NCBI RefSeq assembly: GCF_002222615.2
Contig: NZ_CP022412.2
Coordinates: 4,030,001-4,094,000 of the forward strand
Direction: 5' to 3'
Length of the DNA stretch: 64,000 nt
Source: Bacteroides caccae
GTDB lineage: Bacteria; Bacteroidota; Bacteroidia; Bacteroidales; Bacteroidaceae
Shown in pieces: positions 10,670 to 18,537 of the stretch. Each line of letters begins with the position of its first letter. Within the stretch, counting starts at the first letter, position 1. Under the pieces are notes generated by a model. It was given only the letters and a program-made list of their open reading frames with translations. It searched no databases and had not been told where the DNA came from. The position numbers and the translations under genes are program-made.

Positions 10670-11005
10670 TCAGCGTTTTGCAAACCAATATAAGATTATA
10701 CCGATGATAAGCAATGTCAATGGCAACAAATAACCGGACAATGAACCAAGCAATGACATCACCAAACCGATATTCATCACCAGCCAAAGTCCCAGCAACA
10801 CAAGACCTATTGATTTATCGCGTTTGAAAATAAGGAAACAGGCAGCAGCATACAGCAACATATTATCCTTATTCATCACCCAGGGCAAACCGATAGAAGA
10901 AAAATGAATCAGTTTATCAATCAGAAAAAGTGCACCGATCACCATAAAGGTAACGGCAGTCGCGAGATAAGTATCTTTACTATTATTTGCTTTGGCAGCT
11001 CCCAT
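10670..11005 (-). CDS. Small integral membrane protein
   Basis: A 111-aa protein with about four hydrophobic segments: VTFMVIGALFLIDKLIHF, LLYAAACFLIF, GLVLLGLWLVMNIGLV and a C-terminal LLPLTLLIIGIILYWF. It ends FAKR. It resembles the short LiaF-TM/DUF5668 type of membrane domain found widely in Bacteroides, but I cannot assign a function. It starts two bases after the nitroreductase stop and ends seven bases before the next gene, so it sits within the same transcript. Confidence 0.7.
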   Translation of the reverse strand: MGAAKANNSKDTYLATAVTFMVIGALFLIDKLIHFSSIGLPWVMNKDNMLLYAAACFLIFKRDKSIGLVLLGLWLVMNIGLVMSLLGSLSGYLLPLTLLIIGIILYWFAKR

Positions 11006-11007
11006 TG

Positions 11008-11544
11008 TTATTTTCCTCCGAACTTATTGATATGGATTTTCTCCCATTGGAGATGTTCTTCATTGAAAGGTTTGCGTTCCATCCCCTTATGGCCGACCGC
11101 AATGACAGAAAGTACCTGAAGCTGCAAAGGTATATCAAGAATTCCATGCACAAACTCGTCGGAAGGCATTCCGGTTGCCGTGAAACGCTCACGTACCTGC
11201 ACCCAGCAACTGCCCAACCCGAGGTCTTCCGCCTGCAACTGTATCATAATAGAAGCAATAGCAGCATCTTCAATCCATACATCGCTTGCCAACGGGTCAG
11301 CCATTACCACAATAGCCAAAGCCGCATCTGCAATAAAAGAAGAAGCCTGTTCCTTGCAATGAGACAATTCTTTCAGCATTTCCTTATCATCAATCACTAC
11401 AAACTGCCAGCTATTGCTGCGCTTGGAAGAAGGTGACATCAAAGCTGCTTTCATCAATGTTACAACCTCATCCTGTGTCAGTTCTTCATCGGTGAACTTG
11501 CGCATACTGCGACGATTCTTTATCAATTCACTGAAATTTTCCAT
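11008..11544 (-). CDS. Nitroreductase family protein
   Basis: FMN-dependent NAD(P)H oxidoreductase of 178 aa. NRRSMRKFTDEELTQDEV at the N-terminus is the FMN phosphate-binding signature, SSKRSNSWQFVVIDD is the second conserved block, and GLGSCWVQVRER the third. Short single-domain members of this family act as nitro/flavin/quinone reductases; the physiological substrate is unknown. It is the first gene of a minus-strand cluster running to maf. Its promoter overlaps that of the plus-strand small gene at 11645. Confidence 0.88.
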   Translation of the reverse strand: MENFSELIKNRRSMRKFTDEELTQDEVVTLMKAALMSPSSKRSNSWQFVVIDDKEMLKELSHCKEQASSFIADAALAIVVMADPLASDVWIEDAAIASIMIQLQAEDLGLGSCWVQVRERFTATGMPSDEFVHGILDIPLQLQVLSVIAVGHKGMERKPFNEEHLQWEKIHINKFGGK

Positions 11545-11575
11545 ATTATTTCCGGTTTCATTTAATTAATGTATG

Positions 11576-11583
11576 CAAAGATA
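11576..11583 (-). promoter_or_regulatory. -7 promoter box for the nitroreductase cluster
   Basis: Reading the minus strand, TATCTTTG is an exact TAnnTTTG match 32 bases before the nitroreductase ATG. No convincing -33 TTTG was seen at the expected distance. Confidence 0.55.
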
Positions 11584-11616
11584 GTGCAAACCGAGCGTAA
11601 TAGGAAATAAAAACAG

Positions 11617-11624
11617 TATCTTTG
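11617..11624 (+). promoter_or_regulatory. -7 promoter box for the small gene at 11645
   Basis: TATCTTTG, an exact match to the Bacteroides -7 consensus, 20 bases before the ATG. It is divergent from, and only 33 bases away from, the nitroreductase -7 box. Confidence 0.6.
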
Positions 11625-11644
11625 CAACGATAAACAATATCATC

Positions 11645-11857
11645 ATGAAAAAGCGAATTACACAGGACGATTACATTAAAGCGAATCGTAAAGCAAGCCG
11701 TGAGGCGGAAATTGAGATGTACGGACACCCTATTTGTCACAAAAGGGTGCACCAGTCAAAGAAAGTATATAACCGTAAAAAGATAAAGGCAACTGACAAA
11801 GAGTTGCCTTCTTTTTTTGTCCTTTTCACACAATCCGCGTCAATTCTCCGGTTGTAG
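11645..11857 (+). CDS. Small basic protein whose frame runs through a terminator
   Basis: A 70-aa lysine/arginine-rich protein with no membrane segment. The first 48 or so residues (from MKKRITQDDYIKANRKASRE to QSKKVYNRKKIKA) look like a compact basic protein. The remainder is encoded across the stem, loop and T-run of an intrinsic terminator at 11786-11818, and the stop codon lies inside the convergent carbonic anhydrase gene. The start is supported by a -7 box 20 bases upstream. Function unknown; a nucleic-acid-binding role would fit the charge but is a guess. If transcripts end at the terminator, the message has no stop codon. Confidence 0.6.
   Translation: MKKRITQDDYIKANRKASREAEIEMYGHPICHKRVHQSKKVYNRKKIKATDKELPSFFVLFTQSASILRL
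11786..11818 (+). terminator. Intrinsic terminator inside the small-gene frame
   Basis: AAGGCAACT at 11786-11794 pairs with AGTTGCCTT at 11802-11810 across a 7-base loop, followed by CTTTTTTT. It is a textbook rho-independent terminator on the plus strand. Confidence 0.85.
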
Positions 11858-12368
11858 AATCAATAATGAATCCGTATACCTTCACATCCACCGGAATCAA
11901 AGGATGATGCACAATAAAATCAACCGTTCCTCTTACCGACTTCTCTGTATCTTCGAAGCCGTCCAGCCATGAATGAAAGTCGACCCCGCAAAAACGCATC
12001 ATGTCGATATAATCAGGATTAATGCCCCTTGCCTTCATCTTCTCCAACATTTCTTCGCTATGCATATGGCAAGCGCCGCAGTCGGAGTGCGCAATCACCA
12101 TAATTTCCTCCACTCCCAACTCAAAAATAGCCACGAGCAGACTACGAATCACACTACCGAAAGGATGGGAAATGACGCCTCCCGCATTTTTTATCATTTT
12201 CACATCGCCGTTTTTAATTCCCAGCGCAGCAGGCAGTAAAGCTGTCAAACGAGTGTCCATACAGGAAAGAATAGCAATCTTCTTATCAGGATACTTATTT
12301 GTAATATACGCTTCATATCCCTTGTCCTCTACGAATTTTTTGTTGTAAGCCAATATTTCTTCTAACAT
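11826..12368 (-). CDS. Beta-class carbonic anhydrase
   Basis: Zinc enzyme interconverting CO2 and bicarbonate, 180 aa. Ligands are Cys36 in SCMDTR, His94 and Cys97 in AHSDCGAC. The Asp38-Arg40 dyad of the family follows the first cysteine. The NAGGVISHP segment (around residues 61-69) is the conserved substrate loop. The size matches the short beta-class form. It stands alone with its own promoter. Bicarbonate supply would suit a CO2-dependent anaerobe with biotin-dependent decarboxylases nearby, although that link is inference. Confidence 0.93.
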   Translation of the reverse strand: MLEEILAYNKKFVEDKGYEAYITNKYPDKKIAILSCMDTRLTALLPAALGIKNGDVKMIKNAGGVISHPFGSVIRSLLVAIFELGVEEIMVIAHSDCGACHMHSEEMLEKMKARGINPDYIDMMRFCGVDFHSWLDGFEDTEKSVRGTVDFIVHHPLIPVDVKVYGFIIDSTTGELTRIV

Positions 12369-12400
12369 AAATTGCTTCTTTTAAAGTGTTTGCCAATACG

Positions 12401-12433
12401 CAAAAGTAACGAAAATCAGATAAAAAATAGAAA
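12401..12433 (-). promoter_or_regulatory. Promoter of the carbonic anhydrase gene
   Basis: Minus-strand -7 box TACTTTTG at 12401-12408, with TTTC at 12430-12433 as a -33 element 21 bases upstream. This spacing fits Bacteroides promoters. Confidence 0.55.
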
Positions 12434-12491
12434 TATTACGCAAGAAAAATAGACTGTTCGTTTTAAAGGTCGCCAACAAAATCTCCGTTTT

Positions 12492-12524
12492 TTTGTTGAA
12501 TGAAAAATAAAAAGTGTAAATTTG
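12492..12524 (+). promoter_or_regulatory. Strong Bacteroides promoter abutting the 12531 start codon
   Basis: -33 TTTG at 12492-12495 and -7 TAAATTTG at 12517-12524, 21 bases apart. The -7 box ends only six bases before the ATG, so transcription would begin at or next to the start codon. Confidence 0.7.
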
Positions 12525-12530
12525 TCCCAC

Positions 12531-13553
12531 ATGCCACTTAAACTAACTACATATTACCACGGAAAGGATATTCCTGACCTGCCGGGAAATAACACATTCC
12601 ATTCCAAGGAGTTGTTTCAAATATACGAAGCAACGCCCGGATACTCGCCCTTACTGATAGTGGCAACAGAAGACGGAAAACCTGTGGCACGGCTCTTGGC
12701 AGCGATCCGCAAAACTAAAAAATGGCTTCCTTCCTGTCTTGTGAAACAATGTGTGGTATATGGAGAAGGTGAATTCCTGGAAAAGACATTTACAGCCGAA
12801 CAGAAAGATTCGCTTCCGAACATCAGGGAAAGAGAGGAAGAAGTGTTCGGCGAAATGTTGGAACATCTCACGCAAGAGGCATCCCGTACCTGTATCCTTA
12901 TCGAATTCCGCAATCTGGACAACTCTATGTTCGGTTACCGTTCTTTCCGGAACAACGACTATTTTCCGGTCAACTGGTTACGGGTACGCAATTCGTTACA
13001 TAGTTCGAAAAAAGCGGAAGACCGTTTCAGCCCGTCACGTCTCCGCCAGATAAAAAAAGGGCTTAAAAATGGAGCCAAAGTAGAAGAAGCGCACACCACA
13101 GACGAGATACGTGATTTTTCACGTATGCTGCATAAGGTTTACTCTTCCCGCATACGCCGGTATTTCCCTGCCAATGACTTTTTCCGCCACATGAACAATA
13201 TGCTCATCAAGGGAAAGCAAGCTAAAATATTTATTGTCCGCTACAAAGAAAAGATTATCGGCGGCTCTGTATGCATTTACTCAGGAGACAATGCTTTCCT
13301 CTGGTTTTCGGGAGGAATGCGAAAGACGTATGCACTGCAATACCCGGGCGTACTCGCCGTTTGGAAAGCTCTGGAGGATGCTCACGAACGAGGTTTCCGC
13401 CATCTGGAGTTCATGGATGTGGGACTTCCTTTCCGTCGGCATGGTTATCGCGATTTCGTACTCCGCTTCGGAGGAAAACAAAGCAGTACCCGACGTTGGT
13501 TCCGCGTCAGTTGGCCTTGGCTGAATAAGTTAATGGTCAAATTTTACGTTTAA
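12531..13553 (+). CDS. FemAB/GNAT-like acyltransferase
   Basis: A 340-aa cytoplasmic protein. The C-terminal half has the acyl-CoA N-acyltransferase pattern of FemAB-like proteins: AKIFIVRYKEKIIGGSVCIY, an LWFSGGMRKTYALQYPGVLAVW strand-helix with the central aromatic residues (given here only as family resemblance), and HLEFMDVGLPFRRHGYRDF near the end. Such enzymes transfer amino-acyl or acyl groups to cell-envelope precursors; the substrate here is unknown. The ATG at 12531 is used because an in-frame TTG at 12522 lies within the promoter -7 box. No ribosome-binding site exists upstream, which implies a leaderless or near-leaderless message. Confidence 0.72.
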   Translation: MPLKLTTYYHGKDIPDLPGNNTFHSKELFQIYEATPGYSPLLIVATEDGKPVARLLAAIRKTKKWLPSCLVKQCVVYGEGEFLEKTFTAEQKDSLPNIREREEEVFGEMLEHLTQEASRTCILIEFRNLDNSMFGYRSFRNNDYFPVNWLRVRNSLHSSKKAEDRFSPSRLRQIKKGLKNGAKVEEAHTTDEIRDFSRMLHKVYSSRIRRYFPANDFFRHMNNMLIKGKQAKIFIVRYKEKIIGGSVCIYSGDNAFLWFSGGMRKTYALQYPGVLAVWKALEDAHERGFRHLEFMDVGLPFRRHGYRDFVLRFGGKQSSTRRWFRVSWPWLNKLMVKFYV

Positions 13554-13641
13554 ATGCAATCTCCAGATTACAAAACCATTCTTCATGCTCCCTCCCTACC
13601 ATTTTTTATACTTTATATCCCAATAATTAAATGCTGAAAAA

Positions 13642-13673
13642 TTTCTTTATTAGGTAAGAATTGTCTTTCTTTG
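13642..13673 (+). promoter_or_regulatory. Possible promoter of the methylmalonyl-CoA operon
   Basis: TTTC at 13642-13645 and TTTCTTTG at 13666-13673, 20 bases apart. The -7 box differs from TAnnTTTG at one position. The 174-base gap between 13554 and 13727 holds no other feature I can see. Confidence 0.35.
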
Positions 13674-13727
13674 TGCTGTTTTATGCCGTATAAGCACATA
13701 ATTAAAACCAAATAAAAAAGTATAGTT

Positions 13728-14132
13728 ATGAAGATTTCACACATTGAACATCTGGGCATTGCTGTAAAAAGCATTGAAGAAGCCCTTCCTTACTACGAAA
13801 ATGTATTAGGTCTGAAGTGTTACAACATTGAAACAGTAGAAGACCAGAAAGTAAGAACTGCTTTCTTGAAAGTAGGCGAAACCAAAATCGAACTGTTGGA
13901 GCCCACTTGCCCCGAGAGCACTATTGCTAAGTTCATTGAGAACAAAGGTGCAGGTGTTCATCACGTTGCATTTGCCGTGGAAGATGGTGTAGCCAATGCC
14001 TTGGCAGAAGCAGAAAGCAAGGAAATCCGCCTAATCGACAAAGCTCCGCGCAAAGGTGCCGAAGGTTTGAACATCGCTTTCCTTCACCCAAAATCAACTC
14101 TGGGTGTGTTGACAGAACTCTGCGAACATTAA
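13728..14132 (+). CDS. mce: Methylmalonyl-CoA epimerase
   Basis: Interconverts (R)- and (S)-methylmalonyl-CoA in the succinate-to-propionate pathway. It is a 134-aa VOC-fold protein. Metal ligands can be read as His8 (IEHLGIAV), a histidine in GVHHVAFAV (78/79) and Glu130 near the C-terminus. GLKCYNIETVEDQKVRTAF is typical of the family. It is the first gene of a five-gene operon encoding the Na+-translocating decarboxylase that consumes its product, with the carboxyltransferase starting 29 bases downstream. Confidence 0.95.
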   Translation: MKISHIEHLGIAVKSIEEALPYYENVLGLKCYNIETVEDQKVRTAFLKVGETKIELLEPTCPESTIAKFIENKGAGVHHVAFAVEDGVANALAEAESKEIRLIDKAPRKGAEGLNIAFLHPKSTLGVLTELCEH

Positions 14133-14161
14133 TCTATAAACTCTAAAACCAACAAGAACTC

Positions 14162-15715
14162 ATGAGTAATCAACTTGAAAAAATTAAAGAGCTTATTGAA
14201 CGCCGTGCCGTAGCACGTATCGGAGGCGGTGAAAAAGCAATTGCGAAGCAACACGAAAAAGGGAAATACACAGCGCGCGAGCGTCTGGCTATGTTGCTGG
14301 ATGAAGGTAGTTTCGAAGAAATGGACATGTTCGTTGAGCACAGATGCACGAACTTCGGCATGGAAAAGAAACACTATCCGGGTGACGGTGTAGTGACCGG
14401 TTGCGGTACGATCGACGGACGTCTGGTGTATGTATTCGCTCAGGACTTCACTGTTTCCGCCGGTTCGTTGTCGGAAACCATGTCACAGAAAATTTGTAAA
14501 ATCATGGATCAAGCTATGAAAATGGGTGCTCCATGTATCGGTATCAATGACTCGGGTGGTGCACGTATCCAAGAGGGAATCAACGCTTTGGCAGGTTACG
14601 CAGAAATCTTCCAACGCAATATTCTTGCATCCGGTGTGATCCCGCAGATATCAGGTATCTTTGGCCCTTGTGCCGGTGGTGCCGTTTATTCTCCGGCTCT
14701 GACAGACTTCACGCTGATGATGGAAGGTACTTCTTATATGTTCCTCACCGGACCGAAAGTTGTGAAAACCGTTACAGGTGAAGATGTAAGCCAGGAAAAC
14801 CTCGGCGGCGCAAGCGTACACTCTACTAAATCGGGTGTGACTCACTTCACCGCTCAGACAGAAGAAGAAGGTCTGGCGCTGATTCGCAAGCTATTGAGCT
14901 ATATTCCTCAAAATAATCTTGAAGAAGCTCCTTATGTGGATTGTGCAGATCCAATCGACCGTCTGGAAGATTCTTTGAACGATATTATCCCCGACAGCCC
15001 CAACAAACCATACGATATGTACGAAGTAATCGGTGCGATCGTAGACGGCGGCGAATTCCTCGAAATCCAAAAGGACTATGCAAAGAACATCATTATCGGT
15101 TTCGCACGTTTCAACGGTCAGTCCGTAGGTATCGTAGCCAACCAGCCGAAGTTCCTGGCAGGTGTACTAGATAGTAACGCTTCCCGCAAGGGCGCACGTT
15201 TCGTACGTTTCTGTGATGCCTTCAATATTCCTATCGTATCATTGGTAGACGTACCGGGATTCCTTCCGGGAACAGGTCAGGAGTATAACGGCGTTATCCT
15301 CCATGGCGCCAAATTGCTGTATGCTTATGGTGAAGCTACTGTACCTAAGGTAACTATCACTCTGCGTAAGTCTTACGGTGGCTCTCACATCGTGATGAGC
15401 TGTAAGCAACTCCGTGGTGATATGAACTACGCATGGCCGACAGCCGAAATTGCTGTAATGGGTGGTGCAGGTGCAGTAGAAGTGTTATACGCACGCGAAG
15501 CAAAAGAACAGGAAAACCCGGCTCAGTTCCTTGCAGAAAAAGAAGCAGAATACACGAAACTGTTTGCCAATCCTTATAACGCAGCGAAATACGGGTACAT
15601 TGACGATGTGATTGAACCGCGTAACACACGTTTCCGCGTTATCCGCGCTTTACAGCAGTTGCAGACTAAGAAGCTGACTAACCCGGCTAAGAAGCATGGC
15701 AATATTCCATTGTAA
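14162..15715 (+). CDS. mmdA: Methylmalonyl-CoA decarboxylase alpha subunit (carboxyltransferase)
   Basis: Transfers the carboxyl group from (S)-methylmalonyl-CoA to biotin, releasing propionyl-CoA. It is 517 aa, the usual size for the propionyl-CoA carboxylase beta/MmdA family. Both crotonase-like halves are visible: [19 protein letters not shown] and [16 protein letters not shown] in the first, [17 protein letters not shown] and [12 protein letters not shown] in the second. The two glycine-rich oxyanion loops are intact. Context with biotin carrier and OadB subunits favours decarboxylase over carboxylase. Sequence alone cannot exclude methylmalonyl-CoA carboxyltransferase from another complex. 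Confidence 0.92.
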   Translation: MSNQLEKIKELIERRAVARIGGGEKAIAKQHEKGKYTARERLAMLLDEGSFEEMDMFVEHRCTNFGMEKKHYPGDGVVTGCGTIDGRLVYVFAQDFTVSAGSLSETMSQKICKIMDQAMKMGAPCIGINDSGGARIQEGINALAGYAEIFQRNILASGVIPQISGIFGPCAGGAVYSPALTDFTLMMEGTSYMFLTGPKVVKTVTGEDVSQENLGGASVHSTKSGVTHFTAQTEEEGLALIRKLLSYIPQNNLEEAPYVDCADPIDRLEDSLNDIIPDSPNKPYDMYEVIGAIVDGGEFLEIQKDYAKNIIIGFARFNGQSVGIVANQPKFLAGVLDSNASRKGARFVRFCDAFNIPIVSLVDVPGFLPGTGQEYNGVILHGAKLLYAYGEATVPKVTITLRKSYGGSHIVMSCKQLRGDMNYAWPTAEIAVMGGAGAVEVLYAREAKEQENPAQFLAEKEAEYTKLFANPYNAAKYGYIDDVIEPRNTRFRVIRALQQLQTKKLTNPAKKHGNIPL

Positions 15716-15746
15716 TCCAACTTTTCACATTAAAACAAGAAAGATT

Positions 15747-16664
15747 ATGAGCAAAACCAAAATTGGAATATTCCTTTCTTTGCTGTTACTGGTTGGACTG
15801 ACCTCTTGCGGAGAGAAAAAGACAAACAGTAAGCTAATGCTGAACGAAGTCCTGATAGACAATCAAAGTAATTTTCAGGATGATTACGGACTGCACAGCG
15901 CATGGATCGAAGTATTCAACAAATCATACGGTAGCGCAGACTTGGCGGGATGTTTACTGAAAGTAAGCAATCAGCCGGGTGATACAGTTACCTATTTTAT
16001 CCCTAAAGGTGATGTACTAACGTTAGTTAAACCCCGCCAGCATGCTCTATTCTGGGCGGATGGTGAACCTAACCGTGGTACCTTTCACACAAGTTGCAAA
16101 TTGAACCCTGAGACTGCCAACTGGATTGGCTTATTCGACTCCGGCAAGAAGTTACTTGATCAGATTGTAGTACCGGCAGGAGTTCTGGGTCCTAACCAAT
16201 CATACGCACGTATAAGTGACGGAGCGGCAAATTGGGAAGTAAAAGGTGGAAGTAGTGACAAATATGTGACTCCAAGTACGAATAACAAGACGCTCGACAG
16301 CAATGCTAAAATGGAGAAGTTCGAAGAACATGACTCTGTAGGTATCGGTATGTCTATCTCGGCGATGAGTGTGGTATTCTGCGGATTGATACTTCTTTAT
16401 ATCTCTTTCAAGATTGTAGGTAAAGTAGCCGTGAACTTGAGCAAACGCAATACGATGAAGTCAAAAGGTATCGACAAGGAAACAGCCAAAGAACTGTCAC
16501 AAGCTCCGGGCGAAGTTTATGCCGCAATTTCTATGGCATTGCACGAAATGCAAGATGAGGTACACGACGTAGAAGAAACGGTACTGACTATCACTCGTGT
16601 GAAACGTAGCTATTCACCGTGGAGTTCGAAGATTTACACCTTGCGTGAAACTCCCAAAAAGTAA
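15747..16664 (+). CDS. OadG-type gamma subunit fused to a lamin-tail domain lipoprotein
   Basis: A 305-aa membrane protein. It starts with a signal sequence ending LVGLTSC, a lipobox. Residues of roughly 30-180 form a lamin-tail domain, seen in the pattern NEVLIDNQSNFQDDYG, AWIEVFNK, LAGCLLKVSN, FIPKGDVL and ANWIGLFDS. After a Thr/Asn linker comes a single transmembrane helix (about 200-222, VGIGMSISAMSVVFCGLILL) and a cytoplasmic tail like OadG gamma subunits. The position between the carboxyltransferase and biotin carrier genes is the normal place for the gamma subunit that anchors the complex. The earlier in-frame start at 15696 overlaps mmdA and precedes the signal peptide. Confidence 0.8.
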   Translation: MSKTKIGIFLSLLLLVGLTSCGEKKTNSKLMLNEVLIDNQSNFQDDYGLHSAWIEVFNKSYGSADLAGCLLKVSNQPGDTVTYFIPKGDVLTLVKPRQHALFWADGEPNRGTFHTSCKLNPETANWIGLFDSGKKLLDQIVVPAGVLGPNQSYARISDGAANWEVKGGSSDKYVTPSTNNKTLDSNAKMEKFEEHDSVGIGMSISAMSVVFCGLILLYISFKIVGKVAVNLSKRNTMKSKGIDKETAKELSQAPGEVYAAISMALHEMQDEVHDVEETVLTITRVKRSYSPWSSKIYTLRETPKK

Positions 16665-16688
16665 GTCAACCCTTAAAAAGATAAAACG

Positions 16689-17123
16689 ATGAAAGAATAT
16701 AAATACAAAATCAACGGTAACTCATATAAAGTGACCATTGGAGATATCGAAGACAATATCGCTCATGTAGAAGTGAACGGTACGCACTATAAAGTAGAAA
16801 TGGAAAAACAGCCGAAGGCGGCACCTGCAAAACCGGTAGTACGCCCATTGCCGAACTCTCCGGCTGCTCCTACCACACCGGTAGTGAAACCGGCTGCACA
16901 GTCTACCGGAAAATCAGGTGTCAAATCTCCGCTACCGGGTGTTATACTCGACATAAAAGTGAACGTAGGCGACACAGTGAAGAAAGGACAAACCATTATT
17001 ATATTGGAAGCCATGAAAATGGAAAACAATATCAATGCAGACAAAGACGGTAAGATTACCGCTATCAACGTAAACAAGGGAGATTCTGTCCTTGAAGGTA
17101 ATGACCTCGTAATTATTGAATAA
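16689..17123 (+). CDS. Biotin carboxyl carrier subunit
   Basis: Carries the carboxyl group on biotin between the carboxyltransferase and the membrane pump. It is 144 aa: an N-terminal domain of about 40 residues, a Pro/Ala/Val-rich flexible linker (residues 41-75), and a biotinyl domain with EAMKMEN; biotin would be attached at Lys110. The GTHYKVEMEKQPKAAPAKP linker resembles that of the decarboxylase carriers MmdC and GcdC. It lies 24 bases after the LTD-OadG gene and one base before oadB. Confidence 0.95.
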   Translation: MKEYKYKINGNSYKVTIGDIEDNIAHVEVNGTHYKVEMEKQPKAAPAKPVVRPLPNSPAAPTTPVVKPAAQSTGKSGVKSPLPGVILDIKVNVGDTVKKGQTIIILEAMKMENNINADKDGKITAINVNKGDSVLEGNDLVIIE

Positions 17124-17124
17124 T

Positions 17125-18285
17125 ATGGGAGATTTTATAAACTTTTTAGGAAACAACCTTGCCGATTTCTGGACGTATACAGGATTTGCCAACGCAACAG
17201 GAGGACACGTCGTTATGCTCCTTATTGGCCTGTTCTTTATTTATCTGGCTATAGCCAAAGAATTCGAGCCAATGCTGCTGATTCCTATCGGATTCGGTAT
17301 TCTGATCGGTAATATACCTTTCAACATGGATGCGGGACTGAAAGTCGGCATCTATGAAGAAGGTTCAGTATTGAACATATTGTATCAGGGAGTGACGTCC
17401 GGCTGGTATCCGCCGCTCATCTTTTTGGGTATCGGCGCCATGACCGACTTCTCTGCACTTATCTCTAACCCGAAGCTGATGCTAATCGGTGCAGCCGCAC
17501 AATTTGGTATCTTCGGTGCTTACATGATTGCATTGGAAATGGGATTTGACCCGATGCAGGCCGGTGCTATCGGTATCATCGGTGGTGCAGACGGTCCGAC
17601 GGCTATCTTCCTTTCATCCAAACTGGCCCCTAACTTAATGGGAGCTATTGCGGTGTCTGCCTATTCCTATATGGCGTTGGTCCCGGTGATACAGCCGCCT
17701 ATCATGCGTCTGCTCACCACAAAACACGAACGCGTAATCCGCATGAAACCGCCGCGTGCTGTTTCTCACACAGAGAAAGTAATATTCCCGATTATCGGTT
17801 TGTTACTGACTTGCTTCCTGGTTCCTTCCGGTTTGCCTTTGTTGGGTATGCTGTTCTTCGGTAACTTGTTGAAAGAAAGTGGTGTAACACGCCGTTTGGC
17901 AAACACCGCCAGCGGTCCGCTGATTGATACGATTACTATCCTGTTAGGTCTTACAGTAGGTGCTTCTACGCAAGCGTCCGAGTTCCTCACTTTCGACTCT
18001 ATCAAGATTTTCGCCCTCGGTGCTTTGTCATTCATCATTGCAACTGCATCCGGCGTACTGTTCGTTAAGCTCTTCAACCTCTTCTTGAAGAAGGACAACA
18101 AAATTAATCCGTTGATCGGTAATGCAGGTGTATCTGCTGTTCCCGACTCGGCACGTATCTCACAAGTTATCGGTTTGGAATACGATCCGACCAATTACCT
18201 GTTAATGCACGCTATGGGTCCGAACGTAGCAGGTGTAATCGGTTCGGCTGTTGCCGCCGGTATCCTGTTAGGATTCTTAATGTAG
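17125..18285 (+). CDS. Na+-translocating decarboxylase beta subunit
   Basis: Integral inner-membrane subunit of 386 aa that decarboxylates carboxybiotin and exports Na+. The signature GIIGGADGPTAIFLSSKLAP is present, as are the second-half motifs GNAGVSAVPDSARISQ and NVAGVIGSAVAAG. The ATG at 17125, one base after the bccp stop, is preferred to a TTG at 17116 inside it. It is the last gene of the methylmalonyl-CoA decarboxylase operon and is followed by a strong terminator. It is a paralogue of the beta subunit encoded at 28006-29241. Confidence 0.94.
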   Translation: MGDFINFLGNNLADFWTYTGFANATGGHVVMLLIGLFFIYLAIAKEFEPMLLIPIGFGILIGNIPFNMDAGLKVGIYEEGSVLNILYQGVTSGWYPPLIFLGIGAMTDFSALISNPKLMLIGAAAQFGIFGAYMIALEMGFDPMQAGAIGIIGGADGPTAIFLSSKLAPNLMGAIAVSAYSYMALVPVIQPPIMRLLTTKHERVIRMKPPRAVSHTEKVIFPIIGLLLTCFLVPSGLPLLGMLFFGNLLKESGVTRRLANTASGPLIDTITILLGLTVGASTQASEFLTFDSIKIFALGALSFIIATASGVLFVKLFNLFLKKDNKINPLIGNAGVSAVPDSARISQVIGLEYDPTNYLLMHAMGPNVAGVIGSAVAAGILLGFLM

Positions 18286-18353
18286 AGATAAGATGCCCTG
18301 CCGGATTTCCATTCGGCATGTCTTAAACTATAAAAGTAGAATTCTTCTCTACG

Positions 18354-18387
18354 AAAATGCCTCTTTCTGCGGAAAGGGGCATTTTTT
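18354..18387 (+). terminator. Terminator of the methylmalonyl-CoA decarboxylase operon
   Basis: Arm 18354-18367 (ends in CCTCTTTC) pairs with 18372-18385 (begins GGAAAGGGG) around a TGCG loop, then runs into a T-tract. Confidence 0.85.
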
Positions 18388-18537
18388 ATTGTTCTTCTTT
18401 TCTTTATGTCATATTCTCTGTTATGTTATCCTGTGTTATCGATACGTTAATCTATCTGAAACATATTACGAATATTTCGTAAGTACAATAATTTTAGTAA
18501 CTTGCGCTTTATAAACGACACACTAAAATTACAATTT

